Source of the DNA: an uncultured Clostridia bacterium
GTDB taxonomy: Bacteria > Bacillota > Clostridia > Christensenellales > UBA1242
Assembly: GCA_944376905.1 (NCBI GenBank)
Contig: CALWEA010000003.1
Location: forward strand, 62,001 to 126,000
Length of the DNA stretch: 64,000 nucleotides
Direction of reading: 5' to 3'
The stretch's first letter is position 1, and each line of letters starts with the position of its first letter. Below, piece by piece: positions 23,849-33,231 of this stretch. The translations under genes were made by a program, and so were the position numbers. The notes under the pieces are model-generated. The model ran no database searches. It saw only the letters and a program-made list of their open reading frames with translations, and had not been told where the DNA came from.

Positions 23849-25501
23849 ATGACATTTACAGATTTTTTCAACTTATCCAATATTCACTTCATTATTTCTA
23901 TATTTATTAGTATAATAAATGCAGTTTTATTAATTTTTATTGCACGTAAGTTTTTACAAATTCTGCAAATCTCTGGTTATAAAATTAGGGGGTATCAAAT
24001 TTGGCTTGGTGATACAAAGGCTAAATATATTTCGCGTATTGCTTTGCTTTGCTTTTTAAGTTTGGCTTGTGTTCTTGTTACAAATGCATTATTTGATGTT
24101 TACAATCAAGATATGTTCTATTCTTATTTTGGTTTAATATTTTACATCTATTTCTCTATTGTTTTTATTATTAATATGGACCGTTCTCCTCAAAAAACAC
24201 CTTTAGTTCAAACTAGAAGAATGTCGCGCTTAACAACTTTATTGTTTTTAGTTTCCTTTGTTATAACCTTAATTCTTATTTGGTTTTCTTCATCATTGTT
24301 GCCATTTTTAAGATTTGGTATTGTTGCTATAACACCTGTTTTGCTTCCTGTTTTAGTTCCGCTTTGTCATTTTGTTTTAATACCTTTGGAAATGCTTATT
24401 CGTTTAAGATATATTAAAAAGGCTAAAAAGAAACTTTCTAAACGAAATGACCTTATAAAAATTGGTATAACTGGTAGTTTTGGTAAGACAAGTGTTAAAC
24501 ATATTTTAAATGTTATGTTAAGTAAAAAATATAATGTTTGTATGACTCCGCATAGTTTCAATACACCTATGGGTTTAACAAAAGTTGTTCTTAAATATCT
24601 AAAAGAAGAAAATAATCTTTTGATTGCTGAAATGGGGGCAAAGCAAGTTGGGGATATTGATTATTTGTGTAAATTAATCCAGCCACAACATGGGGTTATA
24701 ACAGGAATTGGTAGTCAGCATTATGAAACTTTTGGAAGTAAAGAAAATATTATAAAAACCAAAAATGAGTTGATTTTAAATTTACCTGAAAATGGTTTTG
24801 CGGTTTTTAATTGTGAAACTGATGGTGCACAACAGATGTATGATAATTGCACTTTAAAAAATAAGTTTGCAGTTTCTCTAAATTCAAAAAATTCTGTTGT
24901 TGTTGCTAAAAATACAAAAATTAATGAAAATGGTTTGGAATTTACTCTTTGCTACAATAATGAACAAGTTGATTGTAAAACAAATCTTCTTGGAAGACAT
25001 AATTTATCTAATATCTTAGTAAGTTCTTGTCTTGCTCTTAAACTTGGCGTTTCTTTGAAACAAATTGCAGAATCTATTTCTCTTTTAGAGTCAATACCTC
25101 ATCGTTTGGAATTGATTAATAGTGGGAATACAATCATTTTAGATGATGCGTATTCTTCTAATGAACAGGGCGCTAAGGCGGCGGTTGAAACATTGGCTCA
25201 ATTTAAAAATCGTGTTAAAATTTGCGTAACTCCTGGTATTGTCGAATTGGGAGATGAAGAAAAAAGAATAAATAGTGAGTTTGGTTCTTCTTTGGCGGGC
25301 ATTTGTGATTATGTTATAATTGTCAATAAAATCAATGCGGATTCTATAAAAGAGGGGTTATTAAAATCTCAAATGGACTCTAACAATATTATTCAAGTTG
25401 ACACTCTTAATGATGCAAAATTAAAACTTCAAGAAATTATAGATAATAATAAGAAATATGCTATTTTATTTGAAAATGATTTGCCAGATAATTACACTTG
25501 A
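23849..25501 (+). CDS. Mur ligase (MurF-type) with N-terminal membrane domain
   Basis: The C-terminal 350 residues are a Mur ligase: P-loop GITGSFGKTSVKHIL, then TPHSFNTPMGL and IAEMGAKQVGDIDYLCKLIQP, a substrate-binding middle and a C-terminal domain with IPHRLELIN and LDDAYSSN. This pattern is closest to MurF, which adds D-Ala-D-Ala to UDP-MurNAc-tripeptide. The first about 190 residues contain five or six hydrophobic helices (for example FIISIFISIINAVLLIFIAR) and anchor the enzyme in the membrane. Soluble MurF lacks these. The gene ends in TGA. Confidence 0.85.
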   Translation: MTFTDFFNLSNIHFIISIFISIINAVLLIFIARKFLQILQISGYKIRGYQIWLGDTKAKYISRIALLCFLSLACVLVTNALFDVYNQDMFYSYFGLIFYIYFSIVFIINMDRSPQKTPLVQTRRMSRLTTLLFLVSFVITLILIWFSSSLLPFLRFGIVAITPVLLPVLVPLCHFVLIPLEMLIRLRYIKKAKKKLSKRNDLIKIGITGSFGKTSVKHILNVMLSKKYNVCMTPHSFNTPMGLTKVVLKYLKEENNLLIAEMGAKQVGDIDYLCKLIQPQHGVITGIGSQHYETFGSKENIIKTKNELILNLPENGFAVFNCETDGAQQMYDNCTLKNKFAVSLNSKNSVVVAKNTKINENGLEFTLCYNNEQVDCKTNLLGRHNLSNILVSSCLALKLGVSLKQIAESISLLESIPHRLELINSGNTIILDDAYSSNEQGAKAAVETLAQFKNRVKICVTPGIVELGDEEKRINSEFGSSLAGICDYVIIVNKINADSIKEGLLKSQMDSNNIIQVDTLNDAKLKLQEIIDNNKKYAILFENDLPDNYT

Positions 25502-25829
25502 TTGCTTTATTCGTTTTAATAAAAATATTTGTTGTAATTTTTGTTTTCTTATTATAAATAAACTTTTTATAAACAAACTATCTAATATTATATTAAATTG
25601 AAAATTTTGTTGTTTGTATTTGATTTATTTGGATTTATATTGATAATTTTTATTAGTTAGTTATACGATGAAAACAATATTTTTTTAATAAATTTTATTT
25701 ATTGCATGAATTTTTTATGTTATTTTTAAAAAACTATTAAAAAATATTGTTTTTTTTGTTTTATTTTGTTATAATTGGGGAGAATAATTTTAAGTTGATA
25801 AAAAACAGAAGGGAAGTGGAGTTTTTATA
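25502..25829 (+). promoter_or_regulatory. Intergenic region with promoter for the VirB6-like gene
   Basis: The 328-bp AT-rich stretch has no gene I can support. TTGTTT (25747-25752) and TATAAT (25770-25775), 17 bp apart, form a plausible promoter about 50 bp before the next start codon. Confidence 0.45.
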
Positions 25830-28172
25830 ATGAATTTATTTGGTTTTAATTTGCAATCACTGGCATTTGATATTATGGGAGAAATTTGGAGTTGGGTTTA
25901 TTGTATTGCTTCAATTTTTCCAAAAATTTTCTATTTGCTATGTAATGCATTTTTAACCATAATTGACTTCTTTCAATTTCTTTTTAGGAAGTTTGCTGGA
26001 TTGGAAGTTTATTATGTTGAAAGTGCTAACGGAACTTTAACCGCTCAAGAAGGTGATGTTGTTTATCAATTTTTGTATAACATTATTTTAGGCGACAAAT
26101 ATCCACTTCTTTCTAATGTTTTTTGGGCTATGATAGTATTGGCTGTTATACTATTGTTTATTTCAACTTTGGTTGCTATTATTAGAAAAGATTATAACTA
26201 TGAAAAAGATAATGCAAAAGGTCCTATTATTGGAAGTGCTATAAAATCTCTTGCGTTCATTGCCATGGTTCCTATCATTGTTTTATTTGGTGTTTATTTA
26301 TCTAATACTTTATTAAAAGCGGTTGATTCGGCAAGTAATCCCCAGCGTGCTGAAAGTTTTGTTACATTAGATGCGGAAGAACATTTAAAACCTTACACAC
26401 TGGAAAATGGTAAACAATCGTATATTGCTTTTAACTTTTTTGGTGTTCAAATAGGAACGTCAACAACTCCTTTTAGTTCTTATGTTTTTGAAACCTGTGC
26501 TTATGGTGCGAACAGGGTTAGATTGAGTGAAAACACTTCTATAACTTCTGATGGTCAAACCTTTACAGGTGGATTTTTAGATTTATTACAAAACAATTAT
26601 GCAACTAATTTTAAAGGTATGTTTACTGGCGATAATGCTGAAATTGTTGCAACAAAAATAGATGAAGCATTTATGGGTGCTGTAACGGTTAAAGATGAAA
26701 ATAAGCAACCTTTAAATTTTGAGCCCTCTTATATTGCTCAGTATAATAGAAGTATTGACCCATTTTTGTTCTTAAATGGTTCGGATAGAGTTTATGCAAC
26801 TTTCGATAAGGCTAATGTAACGCTTGTTTGGTATTATTACGATTTATGGTCATATAATATTTTTATAGCAGTTGGTGCAGGATTACTGATTGGGTTAATT
26901 ATGTTTAACATAACTATTGCTATGCTTGGACGTATTGTTGAAATGATTGCTTTGTTTATGGTTTATGCTCCAACATTGGGACTTTCTCCTCTTGATGGTA
27001 ACAAGGCGTTTAAATCGTGGAGAGATGCATTTATAAAGAAAACTGTTATGGCGTTTGGTGCTGTTGTTGGCTTAAATATTCTCTTTATCATGTTGCCGTA
27101 TTTGGGTGATATTAAATTCTTTGGTGATTTTGTTGGGGCAGAAGTTGCTAACGGAATTGTTACTGTTCTTTTAATTTTTGTTGGTTTGCAAATGGTTAAA
27201 ACCTTTATTGGAATTATTAGTAATTTTGTTGGTGGTGAAGATGCCAATAAATATGGCGGAGATGTTGGGCAAGAACTTGGTGGAAATTTAGTTAAAGCAG
27301 GTTTGGGAACCGCTGCTCTTATTGGAGCAGGAACGGGAATTGCAGCATCTGCTTTAACAGGAGGTGCTGGTTTAATAAGAGGCGGAACGGGATTAAAAAG
27401 GGCAGTTTCTGAAACTTACAAAGAAAATAAACAATATAGCCGTGAATTTTTAGGCAAAGAAGCAGGTCGAAGATATAATGAAAAAATAAACAAACAAAAA
27501 GAGTTGGAAAAACAATTTCTCGATCAGGAAATTGATAGTATAACTAATAGTAAGTTGAGAGAAAGTGCCGACCTTTATACAGAATCAGGTAAGGCTTATA
27601 AAGACTTAACAGATAAGGAATGGGGATTCGAACAGGAAACACAAAATTACAAAGATTTATTAAAAAAACAAAGAGATTTAACCTTAAATAATTCTAACTT
27701 AATGAAATCAATTCGTTCTAATGCTTCAATAAAAAGTAAAAATGCTGTTGTAGATTATATGATGCAACAATACGGAAATAATTGGGCAAATCCTAAGGCG
27801 AGAGATTTTAAACATAGTATTATCTTGGGTGAGAATAGTTATTATGATAACATTAAAAAAGCGGTTGCTTTTGAAACACAAAAAGGTGTTGCTAGGGGGT
27901 ATGGGCGAGCATTTGCAACAGATTCTTTAAATAATTTATGGAAATATGCAACTGATAAAACTTTTGGTTCTGGTAGTGGATTTTATAAAGGATTCGTTGA
28001 TGCCGGTGGAAAAGATTGGAAAAATTTTGCAAAAGAATCTAAAATTCCTGTTATTGGAGATTACGCTTCTAAAAAACTTAGAGAAAATGACCCTGAATTG
28101 AAAAAATTAAAAGATGAAGTTAAAAACAGAATGGATGCTGAGGCAGATTATAATTCTAAAAATAAAAAGTAA
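25830..28172 (+). CDS. VirB6/TrbL-like polytopic membrane protein
   Basis: A 780-residue protein. The N-terminal two thirds hold about seven transmembrane helices (for example FWAMIVLAVILLFISTLVAI, IAFIAMVPIIVLFGVYL and VLLIFVGLQMVKTFIGII). A glycine/alanine-rich hydrophobic stretch (about residues 485-530, GLGTAALIGAGTGIAASALT) leads into a long charged coiled-coil C-terminus. This is the layout of VirB6/TrbL inner-membrane channel proteins of type IV secretion and mobile-element conjugation systems. No ATPase, relaxase or other type IV gene is in the window, so it is either an orphan remnant or part of a different apparatus. The SPFH gene follows 47 bp later and is probably co-transcribed. 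Confidence 0.65.
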   Translation: MNLFGFNLQSLAFDIMGEIWSWVYCIASIFPKIFYLLCNAFLTIIDFFQFLFRKFAGLEVYYVESANGTLTAQEGDVVYQFLYNIILGDKYPLLSNVFWAMIVLAVILLFISTLVAIIRKDYNYEKDNAKGPIIGSAIKSLAFIAMVPIIVLFGVYLSNTLLKAVDSASNPQRAESFVTLDAEEHLKPYTLENGKQSYIAFNFFGVQIGTSTTPFSSYVFETCAYGANRVRLSENTSITSDGQTFTGGFLDLLQNNYATNFKGMFTGDNAEIVATKIDEAFMGAVTVKDENKQPLNFEPSYIAQYNRSIDPFLFLNGSDRVYATFDKANVTLVWYYYDLWSYNIFIAVGAGLLIGLIMFNITIAMLGRIVEMIALFMVYAPTLGLSPLDGNKAFKSWRDAFIKKTVMAFGAVVGLNILFIMLPYLGDIKFFGDFVGAEVANGIVTVLLIFVGLQMVKTFIGIISNFVGGEDANKYGGDVGQELGGNLVKAGLGTAALIGAGTGIAASALTGGAGLIRGGTGLKRAVSETYKENKQYSREFLGKEAGRRYNEKINKQKELEKQFLDQEIDSITNSKLRESADLYTESGKAYKDLTDKEWGFEQETQNYKDLLKKQRDLTLNNSNLMKSIRSNASIKSKNAVVDYMMQQYGNNWANPKARDFKHSIILGENSYYDNIKKAVAFETQKGVARGYGRAFATDSLNNLWKYATDKTFGSGSGFYKGFVDAGGKDWKNFAKESKIPVIGDYASKKLRENDPELKKLKDEVKNRMDAEADYNSKNKK

Positions 28173-28219
28173 AACCTTTATTAACTAATATTTTATTTTG
28201 ATTTGTATGAGGAGAAGAG

Positions 28220-29335
28220 ATGTCTTTTTGGCAGGGATTAAAGGCTATGTTCGGTTTAAGTCGAGATATAGGTGTTTCAGAAGATATTTCTGGATACCTT
28301 ATTTTTCCTTTAAAACTAAAAAATAAAAAATTAACTCTTAACAAAAAACTTATTGTTCCTAAAAATTTTGCTTTGGTTATTGTTAGTGAAGGGAAAATTT
28401 TAGATGTTTTTCCTGAGGGAGAACACATGCTTGGTGTTGTTTCTTTGCCAGAGGCTTCGAAAAAATTTAAACTTTATAAACCTGATAAAGACGGTAATCC
28501 AATAAATTCTTTCCCTTGTGATGCTTTTTATGTTAATTTGAATCTTCAAGAAAAACAACCTTTTACTATAAACAAAAAACTTCGTTTTAAAACTTCTGTT
28601 GATGGTAGATATTGGATTAAGCCAAAAGGAGAACTTAATTTTAAAATTATCAATGTTAAACTCTTTTTTGCTTCAATTCTTCAATTATCTCCCAAAATAA
28701 AATTAAGTAAACTTGATGGTATTATGCAAGATTTTTTTGAAGAACCAATAATTCAAACTTTTAAAAAAGAAAATTATTTATATAGTAGTTTTACTGAAAA
28801 CGTTGATGTTTTAGAAGAAGCAATAATTCCTAAATTAAATAAAATTTTAATTAAGCAGGGGGTTGAGGTTACGAGAATTGATTTTTTAGAACATGATGTT
28901 TCTAAAAATATTCAGCGTAGAGAAGAGCGAAAAAAACAGCAACAAGAAGAATTAAATATAAAACAACAAAAAGAACAATACTTACAAGATTTGAATCAAT
29001 CTCAAACTAATATGTTTGGAGTAAATAACGATTTAAATTCTTCTAATAGTGAGAATAATTCAAAATTATGTTTAGATGAAAAAATTTTTTCAGCCAACTG
29101 GGTTGGTCTTGAAAGTTTAAATAAAGGAAAAATTAATTTAAATCAATTTGAAACTTCTCTTGATTGTCAATTTATTCAAAATCAAATAAATCAACAAAAA
29201 AATTTTAATGGTTTAAGTGATGATTGTTCGACTAATAATTGTAACTTACTTGAAAATCAAAATATATCAAATATAAAAGCAAAATGGAAAGGTATTGATG
29301 AATTAAACAATTTCATTAAAAAAAATAAAAAATAA
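28220..29335 (+). CDS. SPFH (Band 7)-domain protein
   Basis: A 371-residue protein. The core (about residues 15-235, with KNFALVIVSEGKILDVFPEG and DGRYWIKPKGELNFKIINVK) fits the YdjI-type SPFH/virion-core family of membrane-scaffold proteins. It ends in a coiled-coil rich in Gln/Glu (about 228-260) and an Asn-rich tail in which FSANWVGLESLNKGKINLN and IKAKWKGIDELNNF form two related short motifs. It lacks an N-terminal transmembrane helix and presumably acts beside the membrane. Its pairing with the VirB6-like gene suggests they function together. Confidence 0.75.
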   Translation: MSFWQGLKAMFGLSRDIGVSEDISGYLIFPLKLKNKKLTLNKKLIVPKNFALVIVSEGKILDVFPEGEHMLGVVSLPEASKKFKLYKPDKDGNPINSFPCDAFYVNLNLQEKQPFTINKKLRFKTSVDGRYWIKPKGELNFKIINVKLFFASILQLSPKIKLSKLDGIMQDFFEEPIIQTFKKENYLYSSFTENVDVLEEAIIPKLNKILIKQGVEVTRIDFLEHDVSKNIQRREERKKQQQEELNIKQQKEQYLQDLNQSQTNMFGVNNDLNSSNSENNSKLCLDEKIFSANWVGLESLNKGKINLNQFETSLDCQFIQNQINQQKNFNGLSDDCSTNNCNLLENQNISNIKAKWKGIDELNNFIKKNKK

Positions 29336-29712
29336 AAATTTGTATAGTTGCTTTAAAATATTAAAAATTTTTAAAAAAAATAAAAAATATAGTTTTATTA
29401 TAAATAATTTGTATATTTTTGTTGGGTTTGATATTTTTGATATTTGTGTTTTTTAAATAGTTAAAATGTTAATTTTTTTAATAATTTTTCTTTACATATC
29501 AATAAAATTAATTTATAATTAAAAACGTTGTAAATGAGTTAATTAGAAAAAATTTTTTATTATTGTTACATTTAATTTTTTTGTTGTTTATGCTTATCAT
29601 TACTTTGAGTTTAATATAATAATTTTTTAAATATTTACTTGTTTTTTTGTTGTTTTTGTTATTGGTATTGAGATTTTATTTTGTTTTTGATTAAGTAAAA
29701 GGAGATAATTTT
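29336..29712. other. AT-rich intergenic region, nothing recognised
   Basis: The 377 bp are nearly pure A/T. I see no hairpin with a T run and no convincing promoter pair. AAGGAG precedes the next gene. Confidence 0.5.
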
Positions 29713-29916
29713 ATGTTTACTAAAAATTCAACTTTGGGAGAAATTTTAAAAGTTAATCCTGAGAATGCAACTATTCTTATGGGGTTTGGTATGCATTGTT
29801 GCGGGTGTCCTATGAGTCAAATGGAAACACTTGAAGAAGCGTGTATGGTTCATGATTTAGATGTTGATTTTGTTTTAGAAAAATTAAATGAAGCAAATAA
29901 AAAAAGTAAAAAATAA
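29713..29916 (+). CDS. DUF1858-type disulfide/redox small protein
   Basis: The 67-residue protein matches the DUF1858 family (domain found beside hybrid-cluster proteins). It has the LGEILKVNPENATILMGFGM start, a CCGCP cysteine motif and the ETLEEACMVHDLD turn. The clustered cysteines probably bind a metal or undergo disulfide exchange, but the biochemical role is not established. It stands alone with long AT-rich flanks. Confidence 0.85.
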   Translation: MFTKNSTLGEILKVNPENATILMGFGMHCCGCPMSQMETLEEACMVHDLDVDFVLEKLNEANKKSKK

Positions 29917-30300
29917 ATTAACCATAAAAATTAACATATAGACTTTTATTGTTCTTTTTTTTGTTTTATAAATTTACTTTAAAAGATTTGTAAAAGTGTG
30001 TTAATTAATTCTTATTTTTTAAACAATTTTAAATTAATTACTGTTCATTTATGTTTATTATATATGTTTATTATATATGTTTATTATAATTGATTGGCTT
30101 ATAATTTTATAATATTGATAATATTATAATAATCTTAGTATTTTAAGTTATTGGTTGACTATGAATTTATAATGTAATAATTTTGATTTTTCTTATTAAT
30201 AATAATTATCGTTAATCTAATTTTTAATTATTTATTTTTATTTTTTAACATAATTTTTATTTATTTATTTATTTATTATTAATTTGTGTTTGGGGGATTT
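29917..30300. other. AT-rich intergenic region with a 13-bp tandem repeat
   Basis: The unit ATGTTTATTATAT occurs about three times in tandem at 30051-30088. The rest is low-complexity A/T. No T-box leader was recognised ahead of trpS. Confidence 0.5.
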
Positions 30301-31344
30301 ATGGAACGAAAAATTGTGTTAACGGGAGACCGTCCAACAGGACCTTTGCATATTGGACATTATGTTGGTTCGTTAAAAAAGCGTGTTGAGATGCAAGAAA
30401 GTGGAGATTTTCAACAGTTTGTTATGATAGCAGATATTCAGGCTTTAACAGACAATGCTGATAATCCCGCTAAAATAAGAGAAAATATCTTAGAAGTTAT
30501 GTTAGATTATCTTGCTGTTGGTTTAGACCCTGAAAGAACAACTATTTTTGTTCAATCTAAAATACCTGCTTTGTTTGAGTTGCCTATGTATTATTCTAAT
30601 TTGGTTACTCTATCTAGGTTACAACGAAATCCAACAATTAAAAGTGAAATTAAAATGCGTGGGTTTGAAAAAAGTATCCCAGTTGGTTTTTTGACTTATC
30701 CTATTTCTCAGGCAGCAGATATAACTGCTTTTAGAGCCAATTTAGTTCCTGTTGGGGTTGACCAACTTCCTATGTTGGAACAAACTCGTGAAATTGTTAA
30801 TTCATTCAATAATCTTTATAAAAAAGATGTTTTGGTTTTGCCAGAGGCTGTTTTACCTGACAATGAAAATGCTTATAGAATTGTTGGAATTGATGGCGGT
30901 GCAAAAATGAGCAAAAGTTTGGGGAATTGTATTTTTTTAAAAGATGATGCAAAAACTGTTGAAAAGAAGGTTATGAGTATGTTTACAGACCCTAATCATA
31001 TTAAAGTTTCTGAGCCGGGAAAAATTGAAGGTAATGTTGTTTTTACTTATTTAGATATTTTTTGTAAAAATGAACATTTTGAAAAGTATTGTCCAGATTA
31101 CAAGAATTTACAGGAAATGAAAGACCATTACAGACATGGTGGTTTGGGTGATGTTAAAGTTAAAAAATTTTTAAATAGTATTTTACAAGAAATTTTAACC
31201 CCTATTCGTGAAAGAAGAATTAAGTTTGAAAACAATAAAAAAATGCTTTTAGATATACTGGCAGAACATTCGCGTGTTGCTTCCGATTATGCGAATATAA
31301 CCCTTGATGCTGTTAGAGATGCTATTGGTATAAAAATTTTTTAA
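30301..31344 (+). CDS. trpS: Tryptophanyl-tRNA synthetase
   Basis: This class Ic aminoacyl-tRNA synthetase charges tRNA-Trp. The 347-residue protein has the HIGH-type motif GPLHIGHYVGSL near the N-terminus and the KMSKS motif GGAKMSKSLGN. SRLQRNPTIKSEIK and YPISQAADITAFRANLVPVG are family blocks. GGGGGA precedes the ATG at 30301; the in-frame ATG at 30286 would lack a proper ribosome binding site. Trp is encoded only by TGG in the genes I read, consistent with the standard code. Confidence 0.96.
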   Translation: MERKIVLTGDRPTGPLHIGHYVGSLKKRVEMQESGDFQQFVMIADIQALTDNADNPAKIRENILEVMLDYLAVGLDPERTTIFVQSKIPALFELPMYYSNLVTLSRLQRNPTIKSEIKMRGFEKSIPVGFLTYPISQAADITAFRANLVPVGVDQLPMLEQTREIVNSFNNLYKKDVLVLPEAVLPDNENAYRIVGIDGGAKMSKSLGNCIFLKDDAKTVEKKVMSMFTDPNHIKVSEPGKIEGNVVFTYLDIFCKNEHFEKYCPDYKNLQEMKDHYRHGGLGDVKVKKFLNSILQEILTPIRERRIKFENNKKMLLDILAEHSRVASDYANITLDAVRDAIGIKIF

Positions 31345-31844
31345 ATTTCATTTTTTAATATTATTAGAAATTGTTATTGTTTTTTAATTATTTTTTCTTT
31401 ACTTTTTATTTTATACTTTTCATATACTTTTACTTTTATTATATTTTATTATATACTATAATATATAGGTCGATATGTTTTAAATTTTCTTAAATATACT
31501 TTAAATATACATGTCGATATAATTTAAATCTTCTTAATGCTATAGATTAGATTGGTGTTTAGTTATTAATTTTTCTTTGTTTGTTAATTTGATTTTTTTA
31601 TTTCATAAAAATAAAACATATGATTTGTAGTAAAACTTTAATATTTCATTAATGTTTTATTAATATTTTATTAAAAAGAATAAAAAATTTTGATTTGAAA
31701 TTTGTTTTATTGATTATTTTGCCATTTTTTTATTTAGATTTCTCATCTTTACAAATTTTTTATTATTTAGCATTATGAAATTTTATAAAATATTTGTTAA
31801 AAAAATCTTTTATTAAAAAGTTAAAAAATTTTTCAAAAAAAAGG

Positions 31845-31873
31845 TTGACAAAAACTTGGTGTTGTTATATAAT
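31845..31873 (+). promoter_or_regulatory. S10 operon promoter
   Basis: TTGACA (31845-31850) and TATAAT (31868-31873) are both perfect, with 17 bp between them. This is the strongest promoter match in the window, fitting ribosomal protein expression. The transcript would start near 31880 with a leader of about 220 nt. Confidence 0.85.
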
Positions 31874-31879
31874 AGCCCG

Positions 31880-32086
31880 AGTTGATAGCAACTTTTTTTT
31901 GTGCTATTGCCCGAAAACACACGGATAAGTGTTTAGAGAATGCGCAAGGTTAAGTGCGCTAGTCGTGTAAAGTTGAAAATTCTTACTACTTTTTTATTTT
32001 TTAAATAAAGTTGTATCAATTTTTTTTATAAGGTAAAGATTTAGTGGTTTTAATTTTTGACTTTGTGACAATGCAACAATGCTAAC
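31880..32086 (+). promoter_or_regulatory. Structured S10 operon leader, attenuator-like
   Basis: AGTTG (31880-31884) and CAACT (31889-31893) form a short hairpin followed by eight T, like a minimal terminator. Its loop and 3' arm (ATAGCA, 31885-31890) can instead pair with TGCTAT (31902-31907), which would break the terminator. The hexamer GCCCGA flanks this unit on both sides (31875-31880 and 31909-31914). Further on, ACACG and CGTGT (31919-31923 and 31964-31968) enclose GCGC/GCGC. Ribosomal protein feedback is plausible, but the family is not identified. Confidence 0.5.
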
Positions 32087-32099
32087 AGGAGGAGTTTGT

Positions 32100-32414
32100 T
32101 TGAGTATGGCTACAGAAAAGATTAGAATTAAACTTAAAGCTTATGACCATAGTCTTTTGGAAGAAGCTTGCGGACGCATTATTGAAACATCTAAAAAGGC
32201 TGGTTCAAAAGTTGTTGGACCTATTGCACTTCCAACAGACAAAGAGGTGATAACTGTTATTCGTTCACCTCACAAAGATAAAGACAGTAGAGAGCAATTT
32301 GAATCAAGAACTCATAAGAGAATGATTGACATTTATAGTCCTAGTTCAAAAGCAGTTGATGCTCTTATGAAAATTGAATTGCCCGCTGGAGTTGACATCG
32401 ATATTAAAATTTAA
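32100..32414 (+). CDS. rpsJ: 30S ribosomal protein S10
   Basis: S10 is a 30S head protein that also takes part in transcription antitermination with NusB. The 104-residue product contains [20 protein letters not shown] and the [18 protein letters not shown] segment. I chose TTG at 32100, seven bases after AGGAGG. The ATG two codons later (32106) is 13 bases from it and remains possible; the upstream in-frame ATG at 32079 overlaps the ribosome binding site. It is the first gene of the large ribosomal cluster. Confidence 0.95.
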   Translation: MSMATEKIRIKLKAYDHSLLEEACGRIIETSKKAGSKVVGPIALPTDKEVITVIRSPHKDKDSREQFESRTHKRMIDIYSPSSKAVDALMKIELPAGVDIDIKI

Positions 32415-32595
32415 TAATTGTATGTTGCGTGTTTTGTTTTAATTTGCTTGAATTTATTTGAAGTTATTGCTTAATATACATTGTTTAGTTTTAATGTTGT
32501 TTCTAAGTTTCAAATATTTTTGCAAATTATTTACTTTTTATAATCAACATATCTTTAAAGTTGAAAACTAAATTACACAAGGAGTTTTAAAGAAA

Positions 32596-33231
32596 ATGAA
32601 AAAGGCAATTATCGGCAAAAAGCTCGGTATGACTCAAGTTTTCACTGCTAATGGCGCCGTTGTTCCAGTTACAGTTGTTGAAGCTGGCCCAATTGTTGTT
32701 ATTGCAAAGAAAACCGCTGAGAAAGATGGTTATGAATCATTAGTTGTTGCTTTTGGAAATGTTAAGGAAAACAAACTTTCTAAACCTAAACTTGGCACTT
32801 TCAAAAAAATTAATGTTCAACCTAAAAAAATTATTAAAGAATTTAAACTTGAAGGAAGTTATGATGTTGGGGCAGAAATTAAATGCGACATTTTTAATGA
32901 AGCAGAAAAGGTTGATGTTTCTGGAACAACTCGTGGTCGTGGATTTTCTGGGGTTATAGTTCGTCATAATTTCCGTAGAAACAGAATGTCTCATGGTGCT
33001 GGTCCAATTCATAGAGAAGTTGGTTCAACAGGTTCAAGTTCTCATGTTGCTCGTGTATTTAAAGGTAAAAAATTGCCAGGACAATATGGGCATGAAAATG
33101 TTACAATTCAAAATCTTGAAATTGTTAAAGTTGATGTTGAACGCAATATCCTTTTAATAAAGGGTTGTGTTCCAGGACCAAAAGGTTCTATCGTTATTGT
33201 TAAAGAAGCAGTTAAAGGAGGTAAGAACTAA
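32596..33231 (+). CDS. rplC: 50S ribosomal protein L3
   Basis: L3 is an early-assembly 23S rRNA-binding protein near the peptidyl-transferase centre. The 211-residue product starts MKKAIIGKKLGMTQVF and holds the GRGFSGVIVRHNFRRNRMSH extension. GGAGTTTTAAAGAAA precedes it. The stop overlaps the rplD start by one base, so translation is coupled. A 181-bp spacer separates it from rpsJ. Confidence 0.97.
   Translation: MKKAIIGKKLGMTQVFTANGAVVPVTVVEAGPIVVIAKKTAEKDGYESLVVAFGNVKENKLSKPKLGTFKKINVQPKKIIKEFKLEGSYDVGAEIKCDIFNEAEKVDVSGTTRGRGFSGVIVRHNFRRNRMSHGAGPIHREVGSTGSSSHVARVFKGKKLPGQYGHENVTIQNLEIVKVDVERNILLIKGCVPGPKGSIVIVKEAVKGGKN

Larger units (their letters stand above)
31345..32099. other. Intergenic region before the S10 operon
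   Basis: The first 500 bp are A/T-rich, with a diverged 25-nt repeat pair at 31469-31493 and 31513-31537 (GTCGATAT at the start of each; 22 of 25 bases match). The last 250 bp hold the S10 promoter and a structured leader. Confidence 0.6.

Noticed and set aside
25830-28172. The 780-residue protein could be a phage tail tape-measure protein.
   Set aside because: It has about seven evenly spread membrane helices and lies away from the head genes among host genes; the layout matches VirB6/TrbL better.
30051-30088. Tandem 13-bp repeat as a possible CRISPR remnant.
   Set aside because: Units are contiguous without spacers, too short and purely A/T; no cas genes are present.
29917-30300. T-box riboswitch ahead of trpS.
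   Set aside because: No specifier stem, T-box sequence or terminator hairpin can be seen.
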